NCBI GenBank assembly: GCA_021014325.1
Contig: CM037461.1
Coordinates: 211,501-275,500, forward strand
DNA: 64,000 nucleotides
Direction: 5' to 3'
Source: Plazaster borealis
Lineage: Eukaryota > Echinodermata > Asteroidea > Forcipulatida > Labidiasteridae
Below are positions 47,806 to 58,049 of the stretch, piece after piece (position 1 is the first letter of the stretch; each line of letters opens with the position of its first letter). Both the position numbers and the translations under genes were made by a program. Below the pieces are notes generated by a model. It searched no databases and was not told the DNA's origin. It was given only the letters and a program-made list of their open reading frames with translations.

Positions 47806-48112
47806 TAATGCATTTTGAGAAACTTTTCACTTCGAAGTACTGCGTAATGGAAAAAGATATCACTTTTTATCCCCAAAATTTGAATCTGAGAAGCGTTACT
47901 GACAGTAGTGTTTCTCAGATTGTGTATTCCAATTGCAGATTATTCTTCCTGCGATGGACATAACCGCTCAAGATTTTCGGCAATTTCTCAAAAACGCTAC
48001 CACGATTTGAAATGAAATTTGCACAGGTTAGTTTTATGGTATATTATCTACAACTATATAGGATTGAAACAAACAGTGGGTTCCAATTACCAAACGTATA
48101 CAATCCCTTTAA
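47806..48112. mobile_element. TTAA-type MITE, ATACGTTTGG family (copy 4)
   Basis: Contains gaatctgagaagcgttactg...gtgtttctcagatt and ends ccaattaccaaacgtatacaatccctttaa. The left end is truncated. It lies about 30 bases from the donor of the unit 2 first exon and is absent from unit 1. Confidence 0.75.
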
Positions 48113-48142
48113 ATGAAATGCGTAGAGCAACAGGTACTTTAC

Positions 48143-48187
48143 CTGTGACTCCGTCGTCGTAACGGTTTTCTGTCTCATTTCAGCCAT
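48143..48187 (-). CDS. First coding exon of the Death-domain gene (unit 2)
   Basis: ATG at 48187 opens exactly 15 codons (MAEMRQKTVTTTESQ) to the donor CAG|GTAAAG, phase 0, matching the phase-0 acceptor of the Death-domain exon at 46386. A paralogous exon of 11 codons is at 37514-37482 in unit 1. The short Thr/Gln-rich N-terminus has no domain. The intron of about 1.76 kb contains a MITE and another repeat. Confidence 0.8.
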
Positions 48188-49227
48188 GATGCCTCTATAA
48201 AAAATGAGAATAGACTGACACTGAATAAAAAGAAATCCCAAAGTATACATCAGCCACATATTACACAACATTAATAAATAACTATTTGAGTTTAAGCACT
48301 TTCGATTTGACGGAAACTAACATTATCCCGGCTCTGTGAAATAGTGAATAAAATTATAGCCCTAAACCAGCATGTTGTGTAAAGGTTCTGATGCACAAAT
48401 TTTGATGATTTTAACTGTTTTTCGATAAAGGTATTTATTAATGGCCATAATAGTGGGAACAGTTTCACTCCGAACCTTGCTTTGTGGCTGGCCTCCGGCT
48501 CTTTTCCACTCTTAATTTGTTGCCTAAATAATATAACTTTAGGAACAACAACCTATGAAAATGCTGACCACCTACTGAAAAATCGTATGCACATTCCGTC
48601 GACAGCATGGTCGGCCGGAGCACAGTTCCTTGGAAATTTAAATTTGTTTACGAAAAACTATGTATTTATAGGCTGGCTTTATTTGACAAAAAAATACACA
48701 ATTTAGGATACACTGGTTGAACAGAAGGGTTATTTTACTGCTAATGTAAGATTTGTTTCCTCTTTATTTGTTTTGTTTTGTTGTTTTTCGGGTTTTTTGC
48801 GGGTTCTTGAGCGAAGTCAAAATGATGTGATGAAGACGCAATGTTTTTTATCACATGCGCGGTTGTGCATACGATTTTTTTAACCCTAAATTTTGTTTCT
48901 GAAACCGTTTCAGAAACGATTATACATTTACAAATAATAACCGTAGAAGCCGTCCGCGTGCCTTCGGTATTTTTGTATTTTAATTTTTTTCCGTATAACC
49001 CCGGCCATGTTTTGTTTTTGTTTTTTTATTCCCGCTCCCCGCTCATTTTTTTGCAGCTGAGAAATCCGTAATCCAACTTGTAATTAAAAATGAATAGCCT
49101 AAGAACGCGTCAATTTGTTCATACGTACACTAATGGATTCAAGTCCAAAACTTCATCACTGTGTGTATAATTACTAGTACCAGAACGAACGCGGAAGTAT
49201 AAACACCAATGTTACTATGAGACAACT

Positions 49228-49375
49228 CGACCTACGGCATACACTAGACCCAGTAACTGGAGCGCTGTACTCCGTTTTTCGAAATTTTTATGTCAAAATT
49301 TCGAAAAAACGGAGTACAGTACGACTGCAGATGTCAACATTTTGGCATAGTACCCCAATTACTGGGTCTAGGCTA
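49228..49375. mobile_element. Fold-back element ACTAGACCCAGTAACTGG (unit 2 copy)
   Basis: Left arm actagacccagtaactggagcgctgtactcc, inverted right arm ctagacccagtaattggggtac. Orthologous by position to 38940-39110. Confidence 0.75.
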
Positions 49376-50409
49376 GCCCCACTTGTGTGGCCAAGCTCTC
49401 TGAGTGGCCACACGTCAGGGCCCATTTTTTTAACGCTGTAAAAAAAAAAAAAAGTATGCGCATTCCCTACGGGCGGGTCGGCGGCTTAAACCGACTAAAT
49501 GTGTTCACTTACCTCTTAGCCCTGGTTGCTTTGGATGTTTAAATAAATAACCCTTTGACAAGTTATTTCAAATATTTTGTTTTCCTTCGAATTATTTCCC
49601 TCGATGTATATAGGCCTACTGAGCGGAGCCAATATTTGGAACTACCAAGCGATTCCAAAAATAAAATCACGACGTCATAGGCCGGCCGGGCTATGGGCGG
49701 AGCAATGGTATAATGAACATTCAACAGCTGATGTGACACCAACCGTATACGGGGGCGGGTACCACACGTACAGACTGGGCAGTGACTCGCAAACATATTT
49801 CAGGCATGGTATTTGGCCCTTGTAAAAAAAAGTATGAACATTTGTATAGAATACAAGGGCTGACCTACATGTACATGCACACATGGTATAGGTCCGATTT
49901 CCGATTAATCTTTTTTGCCCTAAAATATCTGCAAAATTGTTAGGCCTATATAAGCCTAACAATTTTGCAATTTTGTTTAGGGCAAAAAAGATTAATCGGA
50001 AATCAGATTAAAGTAGGAAGAATATCATGCATGAAAATCGTGTTGGTCTTTCTTTTGTATAGATAATGGCTACAATTTAAACAGTATACTTGTAATGTAT
50101 GTTGTACCATGTAAAATATACAAACATAATCAGAACGAACTAATTTCTTAACAGTTATTCAACAACAATAAAACTGTATAAAATGCAATCCTTTGCTGAT
50201 TTTTTTGTACTGTCCAATTACGGCTTGAAAATGTGACTGGTCCTTATATACACGTATTCATGTAAGCAATAACTTAAAAGCGGTGCACTTTTGGTAATAA
50301 CTCCACAAGTTAATGACCACAACAAATTAAGATACTTGGTAACATTTGAGAGCCGACTGTGACAGAATCATCCTTGATCTCCTTCCCGGGATAGCATCAC
50401 AAGAAAGGA

Positions 50410-50834
50410 CCAACGTTGGGCCAACGGAACACTTCCATTGGCCCGAACACTTTCATTGGCCCAACATTGGCTGTCAACATTGGGCCAACGTACTTTTGCT
50501 CATCGGTTTTATGTTGGGCCAATGTAAAAGTTGGCCCAACGTTGGCCCAACGTAAACATTGGTTTAACATTGAGCCAATGTCTGACCCATGTATGCTAAC
50601 ACATTGAACCAATATTGGGCCAACACAATCGATTATTGGGCCACCGTTGGGCCTAAAATTCTGCCAAGAGAACAGTTTCGTTGGGCAAACGTTGGCTGTC
50701 AACATTGGCCCAACATACTTTTGCCCATCGCAGTTACGTTGGCCCAACGTAAACATTTGGCTCAACATTGGCCAACGTAGGACCAACAAAATGTTTACGT
50801 GTACATGTACTTTTGGATCGTCGTTACGTTGGGT
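50410..50834. repeat. TTGGCCCAACG-type repeat field, left part
   Basis: Many ttgggccaacg, aacattggcccaac and cgtaaacattggc words in both orientations. The LINE at 50835-53134 interrupts it and the field resumes at 53135. Confidence 0.85.
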
Positions 50835-53134
50835 CAACCCCACTGAGAGTAATGAGCTTGATTACAAGACATTCCGTAATCGCCTGACTGCTACTATTCG
50901 TAAGGCAAAGAAAGATCATTATGCCCGAAAGCTCGATTCTCGCAAGAATGATTTGAAAAGTCTGTGGCGGGAAATAAACAGTATTCTTGGTAAGGGTAAA
51001 AAGACGTCTTTTCCCGACAGTTTCACTGACGGGGAGCGTCTTCTTTCGAATCCTACTGACGTCGCCAATTCTTTCAATTCCTTTTTTACTAACATAGGTT
51101 CTTCATTAGCTAACAAAATCCCTTCTACTGACGTCCACTTTTCAAAATACTTGCACAATCCTAACTCATCATCTTTTTTTCTTACTCCCACTAGTCCTTT
51201 AGAAATCATACACATTGGAATAGAACTCAAACCAAGCGCAAGTTGTGGATTTGATGGTATCAGTTCTACTTTGATAAAACATGCTCTCCCTTTTATTGCC
51301 TATCCTCTCGCTCATATCTTCAATCTGTCCTTTTCTACTGGTTCTGTTCCTCTTAATCTTAAAGTTGCCAAAGTTATTCCTATCTTTAAAAGTGGTGATG
51401 TTCACACCATCGGCAACTACAGACCCATTTCAATTCTCCCTTGCTTCTCTAAAATCCTTGAGAGACTTGTCTACAATCGCCTTTTCAAATTTGCTTCTGA
51501 TTTCCATCTTCTCTATGATAACCAATACGGCTTTCGCAGCAAACACTCCACTGACATGGCACTTACTCAATTTATTGATAATGTTACAGATACTCTGTGT
51601 AAGAAACTATATGCCATTGGTGTGTTTGTTGATCTTTCGAAAGCTTTTGACACTATCAACCATTCTATTCTTCTTTCCAAGCTTGAACACTACGGTATTA
51701 GAGGAGTTGCTCTTCAGTGGTTCAAAGATTATCTTTTTAATAGACAACAATTCACATCAGTCATGAACTCTGACTCTGACCGTCTTTCTATTCTACATGG
51801 CGTTCCGCAAGGTTCTATCCTTGGGCCGCTTCTCTTTCTGTTCTATATCAATGACTTACATCGTTCTTCTTCTCGTTTGTCTTTCACTCTTTTTGCCGAT
51901 GACACTACTATCTTTCATTCTAGTCCTAACTCTAATACTCTGGTTGAATCTCTTAATTCTGAACTTCGTCAGGTCTCTTTGTGGTTTAGAGCCAATAAAC
52001 TTTCTTTAAATCACACCAAGACCAGTTTCATTTTCTTTTCCAAATCTACATCTTCTAGCCAGCTCCTATTGCCTCCAGTTATGATAGACGGTATCCCTAT
52101 AAAAAGGGTGTTCTCCACTAAATTTCTGGGAGTAATTGTCGACCATAAGCTTTCATGGTCTGAGCATATTTCCTCTATAACCAAGATCACTTCGCGCAAT
52201 ACTGGTGTTCTTTCCAAACTTCGTTACTTTATTCCTTCTTCTTCCCTGGTCTTACTATATAACACGCTTATTCTTCCATATCTAAATTACTGTAACATTG
52301 TCTGGGCTCATTCAAGTAACAGTAAGCTTTACTCTTTATCTGTTAACCAAAAACGTGCCATCAGAATCTGCACCTTATCGCACCCTCGTGAGCACACTGC
52401 ACCCTTATTCGCTCAATTACACACCCTTACTGTCTCTGATATTAACAAACTTCACACTGGTATCTTTATGTACAAATACTTTCACAACCTCCTTCCCGCG
52501 ACATTTTCTTCTTATTTTACCTCTACTGAATCTGTGCATGGATACTCCACAAGATCTCGTCGAAATCTTTACGTTCCTTTTACTCGCACCACTTATTCTA
52601 TGCACACACTTCGCTTCTACGGTCCTCGTCTTTGGAACGCCATTGACAGTAGAATACAAAATCAGCCTTCTGTGGGTCATTTCAAAACCTCGTTCAAAAG
52701 AGTCCTCCTCTCCAATTATGTAGCTTAGCTTTCTCTCCCTGTGAGTTCCATTTGTCCCTTTCAGCTCTTTAATTTCTTGTCATTAGTTTCTTCTTTCTTA
52801 TTGCATTAGTTATACTTGTACCTAGCTCATCTAACTTTGTCCCGTCCCCTTTGTTTGTCTGTGTTTGTTTGTGTCCCAGGTTGTTCCCTACAAGCCTCCG
52901 CTTATTTGAACAGCCTCCATACTCATCTGTATTATTTTTTTCTTTACCTGTATATTCATTAATTAATGGGTTCTCCAGTTTGGACCTGAAGCTAAGGCTA
53001 CATTAGTTTTTTCTTTGTTCATTTACAAACTTCGTTTATTTATGCCCTTAATGTGCTTATTTAACATTCGGTTACTGTATTTTGATGTGAGTATGTGAGT
53101 ATGGAAATAAATGTAATATTGAATTGAATTGAAT
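50835..53134 (+). mobile_element. 5'-truncated LINE, CR1/L2/Jockey-like, with open reverse-transcriptase frame
   Basis: Open frame to a stop at 52728, LINE-derived from about residue 64 onward. It has a finger/palm region (NYRPISILPCFSKILERLV), YGFRSKHSTDMAL, VFVDLSKAFDTINHSIL, HGVPQGSILGPLLFLFYIND, the catalytic FADDT (51892-51906) and a thumb/C-terminal region ending near FKTSFKRVL. The endonuclease domain is missing, so the copy is 5'-truncated and cannot move on its own. The 3' untranslated part ends in a (TTGAA)n-like tail (about 53117-53134), the usual LINE signature. The intact frame suggests a recent insertion. The first 60-odd codons of the longest frame come from the satellite upstream and are not part of the protein. 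Confidence 0.9.
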
Positions 53135-53195
53135 GTTTGCCCAACATCGGCTCAAGCCAAAATGTTGGCTCAACATTGCCCCAACGTTGGGCCAA

Positions 53196-53372
53196 CCCAA
53201 CAAACAAACAAACAAACAAACAAACAAACAAACACCCAAACAAACACCCCCCCCCCAAAAAAAAAAAAACAACAAAAACAAAAAACAAAACAACAACAAC
53301 AACAACAAAAAACACCCCAACATCCCAACACCCCAACACCCCAACACCCCAACAAACAAACATCAACGCTGT
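53196..53372. repeat. Simple repeat (CAAA)n, C and A runs, ACACCCCA blocks
   Basis: caaacaaacaaac, then c and a homopolymers, acaacaacaac, and aacaccccaacacccc. Opposite-strand counterpart of 6478-6625. Confidence 0.9.
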
Positions 53373-53580
53373 GTTGCCAATGTTGTCCCAAAAATGATTG
53401 GCAATCGATATGAAGACAACGCCGAATTATATGCTTATCAATCTCCAATAATGGTTCAATGTATAGTTGTCCTCAATCGCCATTACTGATGTAACCCGAT
53501 CAATAACCAACATGTTTTAAACTGTCATTTTAATTTGTAATTTATTTGTTTAAGGTCGTAATGCCGACCTCAACATTGTT
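53373..53580. other. Short non-repetitive stretch within the satellite field
   Basis: No exon or motif recognised. Confidence 0.4.
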
Positions 53581-54560
53581 GATCAATTGCTAACGTTGCC
53601 GATGCCAACGGATTTGACTAAAAAACAGCGTTGTCCCAATGACTAAGCTTATAAATGTTACCAACATTGTCTCAACACTGATCGCCAAGGTCAAACAAAG
53701 GTGATGTTGCCCATCCACCTAGAGCCAACATTGGTCCTTCGTCACCAACACAAGCCGTTATTGCTTTCCCACTAATAACCAACGTTGGCTCAACATTGAG
53801 TGCCAACGTATAAGCCAATGTGATAATGCCGACCTAAAGCCAACATTGGTCCTACGTCGGAAACAAGCACAATGCCGATATAGCTTTTCCACTAATGTTG
53901 GCTCCACATTGATCGCCAATGTAAAACCAATTAAAATGTGGTATAGCCGACATAAAGCCAACATTTGTTCTTGGTCGGTAACGTAAGATGTCGATTTTTC
54001 CACTAATAACAAACATTGGGTCTTCATTGATCGTCAATTGTAAAACCATGGAGGTAGAAACCAATGTCGTAATGTCGACCTAAAGGCTGTGACATTGGTC
54101 CTACGTCGGAAACCAACACAATGCCGATGTTGCTTTATCACTAATAACCAACGTTGTCTCAACATTGAGTGCCGACGTAAAACCAATGTGATAACGCCGA
54201 CCAAGAGCCAACATTGGTCATATGTCGGAAACCACCACAATGCCGATATTGCTTTACCACTAACAACCAACGTTGGCTCAATATTGTCGACCTATAGAGC
54301 CAACATTGGCCCAACATTAGAACCCCAACACAATGCCCAAAATTGGTGGGTTTTTTTTTAATACTAAAAACCAACGTTGGCTTAACATTGATCGCCAACG
54401 TAAAACCAATGTGATTCTGCCGACCTAGAGCCATTGGCCTAATGTCAGAAACAAGCATATATGCCGATCATGGCGACGTTGTGCCAACGTGGGGCCAACG
54501 TCGAAAGCTGACACATACCAACGCCAACTTTGCCGACCAAAAGCCAACGCTGGCCCAAGG
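53580..54560. repeat. Diverged satellite of about 120-135-base units (CCAACGTTGGCTCAACATTG)
   Basis: A unit containing aaccaacgttggctcaacattgatcgccaacgtaaaaccaatgtgata, gccgacctagagccaacattggtc and gtcggaaaccaacacaatgccgatattgctttaccactaat recurs near 53755, 53880, 54000, 54135, 54255 and 54360 with drift. The frames inside are repeat translations. Confidence 0.8.
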
Positions 54561-54746
54561 TATGAATGTTGTCTTGGTCGCTGCCAAGGGCAGGATGTCA
54601 ACCGGGGCATGCATGGTCGAGACATCGTTTCGGGAGCTGAAGAACGTACGGTAATACTTTGGGCATGCGGTCACTAGACTGCACACAACGTCACCGACGC
54701 CACGAAGTAGCACAGGGGGTATACCAGTCTTCTTCTTATCGAGTCA

Positions 54747-54985
54747 CTACACAAGTCCCGTCCAGTGCTCAACACAGGCTCTGGCACGGCAGTTCACGGC
54801 TTCCAGTTCATCTTGGGTGCATGGCTCTGGCAGGAGTGGGCAGACTAGTAGGTGTTCCATTGTTTGTTCCTGGCCGCATTCACATGCTGTTTGTTCGTCT
54901 CCGAAACCCCACCTCTGCATTAGGACTCTGCATCTTCCGTAGCCAGTTCTTAGGCGGTTGAGGCTTAGCCAGAAAGGCCAAGTCT
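54747..54985 (-). pseudogene. Decayed LINE remnant: reverse-transcriptase C-terminal tail
   Basis: On the minus strand a frame reads WPFWLSLNRLRTGYGRC, MQRWGF, CECGQEQTMEHLLVCPLL and ends HWTGLV before a stop at 54749-54747. The RLRTGxGRC and C-x-C...H-x4-C pattern is the C-terminal end of many non-LTR reverse transcriptases (RTE, Jockey and CR1 lineages). Upstream toward 55300 the frame is broken. It lies between the satellite and the 5' LTR. Confidence 0.7.
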
Positions 54986-56034
54986 CGCTGGAGCCAGATG
55001 CCAGGGATTTGTTGGGACTGAGGGAGTTTGTGGAGTGGTCTGGAGATGGTTAGACCACAAGGTCATCCTCTGGTTGTGGGGGATGGTATTAAGGGGCTCT
55101 ACAGTGTTCAGGAAACTGTGTCTGGATTTGAGCCGCTTGCCCACTGGTTGTTGTTGGAAGAGTGGGTGGAGTGGATTGTTTTCTTATTTTTCCTTTTCTT
55201 TCTGGGACAAGACCATCCTTCTGACGTGTGGTGGAGCAATACCGCAAAGCAGGTAGAGGTCTTCTACCTTAGTTGGCCTGAGGCAACCAGTGATTGCTCT
55301 GCATGATGAATTTAGAGCTGGGTCAATCTTGGGCGCATGGGCCGATCTACTCCATACTGGTGATGCATACTGTGGCGAAACGACGGCCAGTGAGATTATT
55401 GATTAAATTACTTACCTTAAGATTAATGGTACAGTCCAGCAGAGCAGTAGGCTGGAGTACGGCATGCGAGAATGCAGCGTGCTTGCGCTGTCTGACGGCC
55501 GCCGCAAGCCAAGTGCGTGCAGCGAAAGTGCATGAGTAGCGCGGCGTGCGGGAGAAAGTTTTTAGGGAGTTCATGTCAAGCCTTGGAAGTGGTGAGTACA
55601 CTTTTAGTTTAGCGCTGTGTGTGCAGTGCGGAATTGTGTGAGGGGTTGTTTCATTCACTGTAGAGTATATGGTGAGGTGCCTTTTGAGGAACCTTGGGTT
55701 GTACTCAGTGTGTTGAATGTGAGGTAGCAGATTGGAATTGTGGGCCTGTGAACCCGTTGTTGCGTGGTTACGCACGGTTTTAGTGCGAGAACGGCCCCGG
55801 GTATTTCTGCTCGGACCCCTGGGAAACTACCGGTAGTCTTGGAAAGACTAGCCGTGCTCACGGTGGTGTTTAGGACCGTGTAGTTGAGTGTACACGAAAG
55901 CGATCACCTGAGGTAGCCCGCCTCACGGAGGAATTGCTTGGGAACAGTCACGTTGTATTTTGGGGTAGTTGTTTAATAATATCAGAGTGAAGTTGTTTAT
56001 TAAGTACTGGCCCTACCTCGTAGGTGGAGGTTAT

Positions 56035-56042
56035 TATAAAAG
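56035..56042 (+). promoter_or_regulatory. TATA box of the LTR promoter
   Basis: TATAAAAG, with the expected transcription start near 56065. The poly(A) signal lies about 95 bases downstream. Confidence 0.6.
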
Positions 56043-56131
56043 TGATTTAGTGTGTGATTTATATTGTGATTTGTAAGTGTTCTGATCATTTGCCAGGGAC
56101 AGAGAGCCTCCGTTGAGGGAGGAAGTTATTA

Positions 56132-56137
56132 AATAAA
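56132..56137 (+). terminator. LTR poly(A) signal
   Basis: AATAAA followed by a T-rich stretch (tttgatttgctgcatttagtttg), as expected near the R/U5 boundary. Confidence 0.6.
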
Positions 56138-56353
56138 CCATTTGATTTGCTGCATTTAGTTTGTCGACTATTTCTTATTTCATTTCGGATCCTGTGTAGT
56201 TGTTATCAAATCGGGACGGTACAATTCAGTCCCAACGGATCATTCCCTAGCCGCTCAGGGTTTTTCCGGTCAGGCCGTCCGAAGCCAGCGCCTCCCTAGG
56301 TAGCTGCTTATAGTCAAGCAACTTCTTGCTAAAGGGGGCGTTGCGCGACAAAA

Positions 56354-56370
56354 TGGTGTCAGAAGTGGGA
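56354..56370 (+). promoter_or_regulatory. Primer-binding site, tRNA-Leu type
   Basis: TGGTGTCAGAAGTGGGA starts three bases after the LTR. Its complement resembles the 3' end of animal tRNA-Leu plus CCA with about one mismatch, from memory. SURL-type sea-urchin elements also use tRNA-Leu. Confidence 0.75.
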
Positions 56371-56436
56371 TTATGATTTGATGCAACTACAAGGACCGAT
56401 TCCATGTAAATTAGTCAATGTCAGTGGGAGTTTCCC

Positions 56437-56604
56437 ATGAAAGAAGTACTCGGTTTTCTAGCACTAAGTCTAGTTCTTATTTGTCTGGTTTTGGTAATTA
56501 TCATAGTCTGCCTGCTGGCAATTAAAAGTCACCGACAACGGAGACAATTTCGGAGGCAGAGGCGTATTGTTATTGCTCGCAGTGAGCAGGTCACCTCACT
56601 ATGA
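56437..56604 (+). CDS. 55-codon single-pass membrane protein ORF upstream of gag
   Basis: ATG at 56437 opens 55 codons ending in TGA at 56602-56604. Residues about 5-30 are an almost pure hydrophobic stretch of Leu, Val and Ile (FLALSLVLICLVLVIIIVC), followed by a strongly basic tail (HRQRRQFRRQRR). The product would be a small membrane protein with a cytosolic basic tail. Its stop overlaps the gag start as ATGA, an arrangement that can allow termination-reinitiation. It is the first good ATG after the primer site in this frame. I recognise no family; it could be an accessory protein, a signal-peptide-like leader of gag, or a chance frame. The hydrophobic-basic pattern makes chance less likely. 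Confidence 0.6.
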   Translation: MKEVLGFLALSLVLICLVLVIIIVCLLAIKSHRQRRQFRRQRRIVIARSEQVTSL

Positions 56605-57206
56605 GTGAGACCAAACAATTAAATCCCAGCTATCAAGAGGACCTTAGTAGGTCCAGAATGGAACTGCAGTTACTGCAGTGGGAGAAGGCCCAACAGGCGA
56701 GGCGGATTGAGGAGCTTGAGGCTGCCTTAAAGCAGGCAAAGACGTCCGAGGAACCAGTTAGTCGAGCTGGAGGACGCCAGCAAAAGCGTGTGAGAATAGA
56801 TGGGGACATTGATTTTAAATTTCCGAGTCAATGTTTAAACGACTTAGGGGAGGAGTCCTCAGGCTTCGCCTCATTTGAGGCACGAACACCATCTAGTACA
56901 AAGAAAATTGCCGAGATCCCTTTGTTGGATGGACATGGAGAGCATAATTTGAGTGATTGGATTACTCCTCGGAGGAGCAATGAGGTATCCACTCCTGTTA
57001 CCGCTAAGGTACGTGAGGAGGAGGGTTTGAGGAGTACAAATCCTTTTGTGGATATGAAGGACAAACAAGTCCATTGTGAGTTGTTAAGTTTTGCAACAAG
57101 ATCACCAAGTATTTCTGACAGTGTGTCAGCTGAACAAACAGGCACTGAAAAGGCAGGGCCTTGGAACCTGAAGAGAGAAACGAGAGTTGTTGGGGGAGAG
57201 GGGTGA
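56601..57206 (+). CDS. Gag, N-terminal part
   Basis: 201 codons from ATG at 56601, overlapping the preceding ORF by four bases. The start is coiled-coil-like (LLQWEKAQQARRIEELEAAL), then Lys/Arg-rich (GRRQQKRVR-like) and Ser/Thr-rich. It stops in a G-rich run near 57190-57206, while the capsid part continues in another frame from about 57214. Gag forms the particle core. I see the break as a frame change at or near homopolymers and not as a natural end. Confidence 0.75.
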   Translation: MSETKQLNPSYQEDLSRSRMELQLLQWEKAQQARRIEELEAALKQAKTSEEPVSRAGGRQQKRVRIDGDIDFKFPSQCLNDLGEESSGFASFEARTPSSTKKIAEIPLLDGHGEHNLSDWITPRRSNEVSTPVTAKVREEEGLRSTNPFVDMKDKQVHCELLSFATRSPSISDSVSAEQTGTEKAGPWNLKRETRVVGGEG

Positions 57207-57213
57207 AAGATAG

Positions 57214-57972
57214 AGGTACCCTCGTCGCCCTTATATTGTCCCCGATCGTTACAGTGGGAGAATTCAATGGAATGAGTACCATAAACATTTTGAGAGTTGT
57301 CGGTTAGTTAACCGTTGGGACAAAGAGCAGTCGGCAGAGTATTTGGCAGCCAGTCTACAAGGTGATGCTGTCCGTATCCTTGGTAACAGTACACAACAGC
57401 ACAAATACTCGTATGACGAGTTGGTAAAGCTTTTGTCCAGGAGGTTTGGCCTTGGCCGCCAGGCAGAGAACTTCCTAGTGGAACTTAGACATAGGCGTCA
57501 GAAACCCAAAGAATCTCTTCAAGAACTGGGCCAAGTGATACATGAATTGGCGTTAAAGGCATATCCTGAAATCACAGAGGATTCGAGAGATCGTCTGGAA
57601 CGGAACCATTTTATGGATGCCGTGGCGGGTCAGTCCGTGAGGCAAGGCATATTTCGTGCCAGGCCTAAGACTTTGGCTGAAGCCATACAGGCAGCCCTCG
57701 AAACGCAGAGTTTTGAGGAGGTTGAGTCTCAGAGGAGGGAGGAGAGACCGTTTAAGCTAGTGAGGGCGGTGGACCGTGACACTGAGGAACGGTTAATGTC
57801 TGTAGAAAGGGCCCTTGGTGAACAGTCGAGGTGTGTTGGTGACTTGACAAAACAGCTAGATGTTATGGTAAAGCTGTTAGCGTCGCAACCATCAAAAGAG
57901 GCCCCTGTGAGGGTGCCTGAGGTTCCCAAAGTCCAGATGGACGGCGTTTTCAGAGTAGGGGACCAGGTCTGA
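57214..57972 (+). CDS. Gag, capsid part
   Basis: Continues gag in a different frame. Motifs are those of the gypsy/SURL capsid domain: WNEYHKHFESC, a Trp-Asp region with AEYLAASLQGDA, LVKLLSRRFG, LVELRHRRQKPKESLQELGQ and DRLERNHFMDAV. A heptad-like region and a Pro/Val-rich stretch follow, and the frame stops at 57970. The nucleocapsid zinc knuckle follows in yet another frame. Confidence 0.85.
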   Translation, partial: RYPRRPYIVPDRYSGRIQWNEYHKHFESCRLVNRWDKEQSAEYLAASLQGDAVRILGNSTQQHKYSYDELVKLLSRRFGLGRQAENFLVELRHRRQKPKESLQELGQVIHELALKAYPEITEDSRDRLERNHFMDAVAGQSVRQGIFRARPKTLAEAIQAALETQSFEEVESQRREERPFKLVRAVDRDTEERLMSVERALGEQSRCVGDLTKQLDVMVKLLASQPSKEAPVRVPEVPKVQMDGVFRVGDQV

Positions 57973-57973
57973 C

Positions 57974-58030
57974 ATGAAGTGTTTTAACTGCGGTGAGAGG
58001 GGCATTTTGCAGCAAGGTGCAAGAAACCCA
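57974..58030 (+). pseudogene. Gag nucleocapsid zinc knuckle (CCHC), frame-broken
   Basis: MKCFNCGERG begins a retroviral-type CCHC zinc knuckle, which binds the RNA genome. A frame change after the fourth glycine-region codon, next to a run of four G at about 57997-58001, separates the first two cysteines from the rest. Downstream sequence is Gln/Arg-rich as expected for nucleocapsid. Confidence 0.7.
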
Positions 58031-58049
58031 GACACCAGCAGGGAAACGA

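Larger units (their letters stand above)
42599..50581. repeat. Tandem segmental duplication, unit 2
   Basis: Second copy of the block at 33994-42368, after a 230-base spacer. Unit 2 has about 660 bases at 43370-44032 absent from unit 1, the Death-domain exon block (about 45530-46500), and a TTAA-type MITE at 47806-48112. It keeps the empty target site of the 2.08-kb element. Confidence 0.9.
55371..56350 (+). repeat. 5' LTR
   Basis: About 980 bases from TGTGGCGAAA to GCGCGACA, i.e. the usual TG...CA ends. It contains a TATA box at 56035-56042 and AATAAA at 56132-56137, so U3 is about 690 bases, R about 90 and U5 about 195. It matches the 3' LTR at 63539 over all visible bases except one-base length differences in G and C runs. 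Confidence 0.9.

Noticed and set aside
53072..53489. Frames rich in Asn/Gln/Pro or Phe/Val
   Set aside because: Simple-repeat translations across (CAAA)n and homopolymer runs.
54659..55306. Plus-strand frames between satellite and 5' LTR
   Set aside because: They are shadows of a decayed minus-strand LINE tail whose conserved motifs read only on the minus strand.
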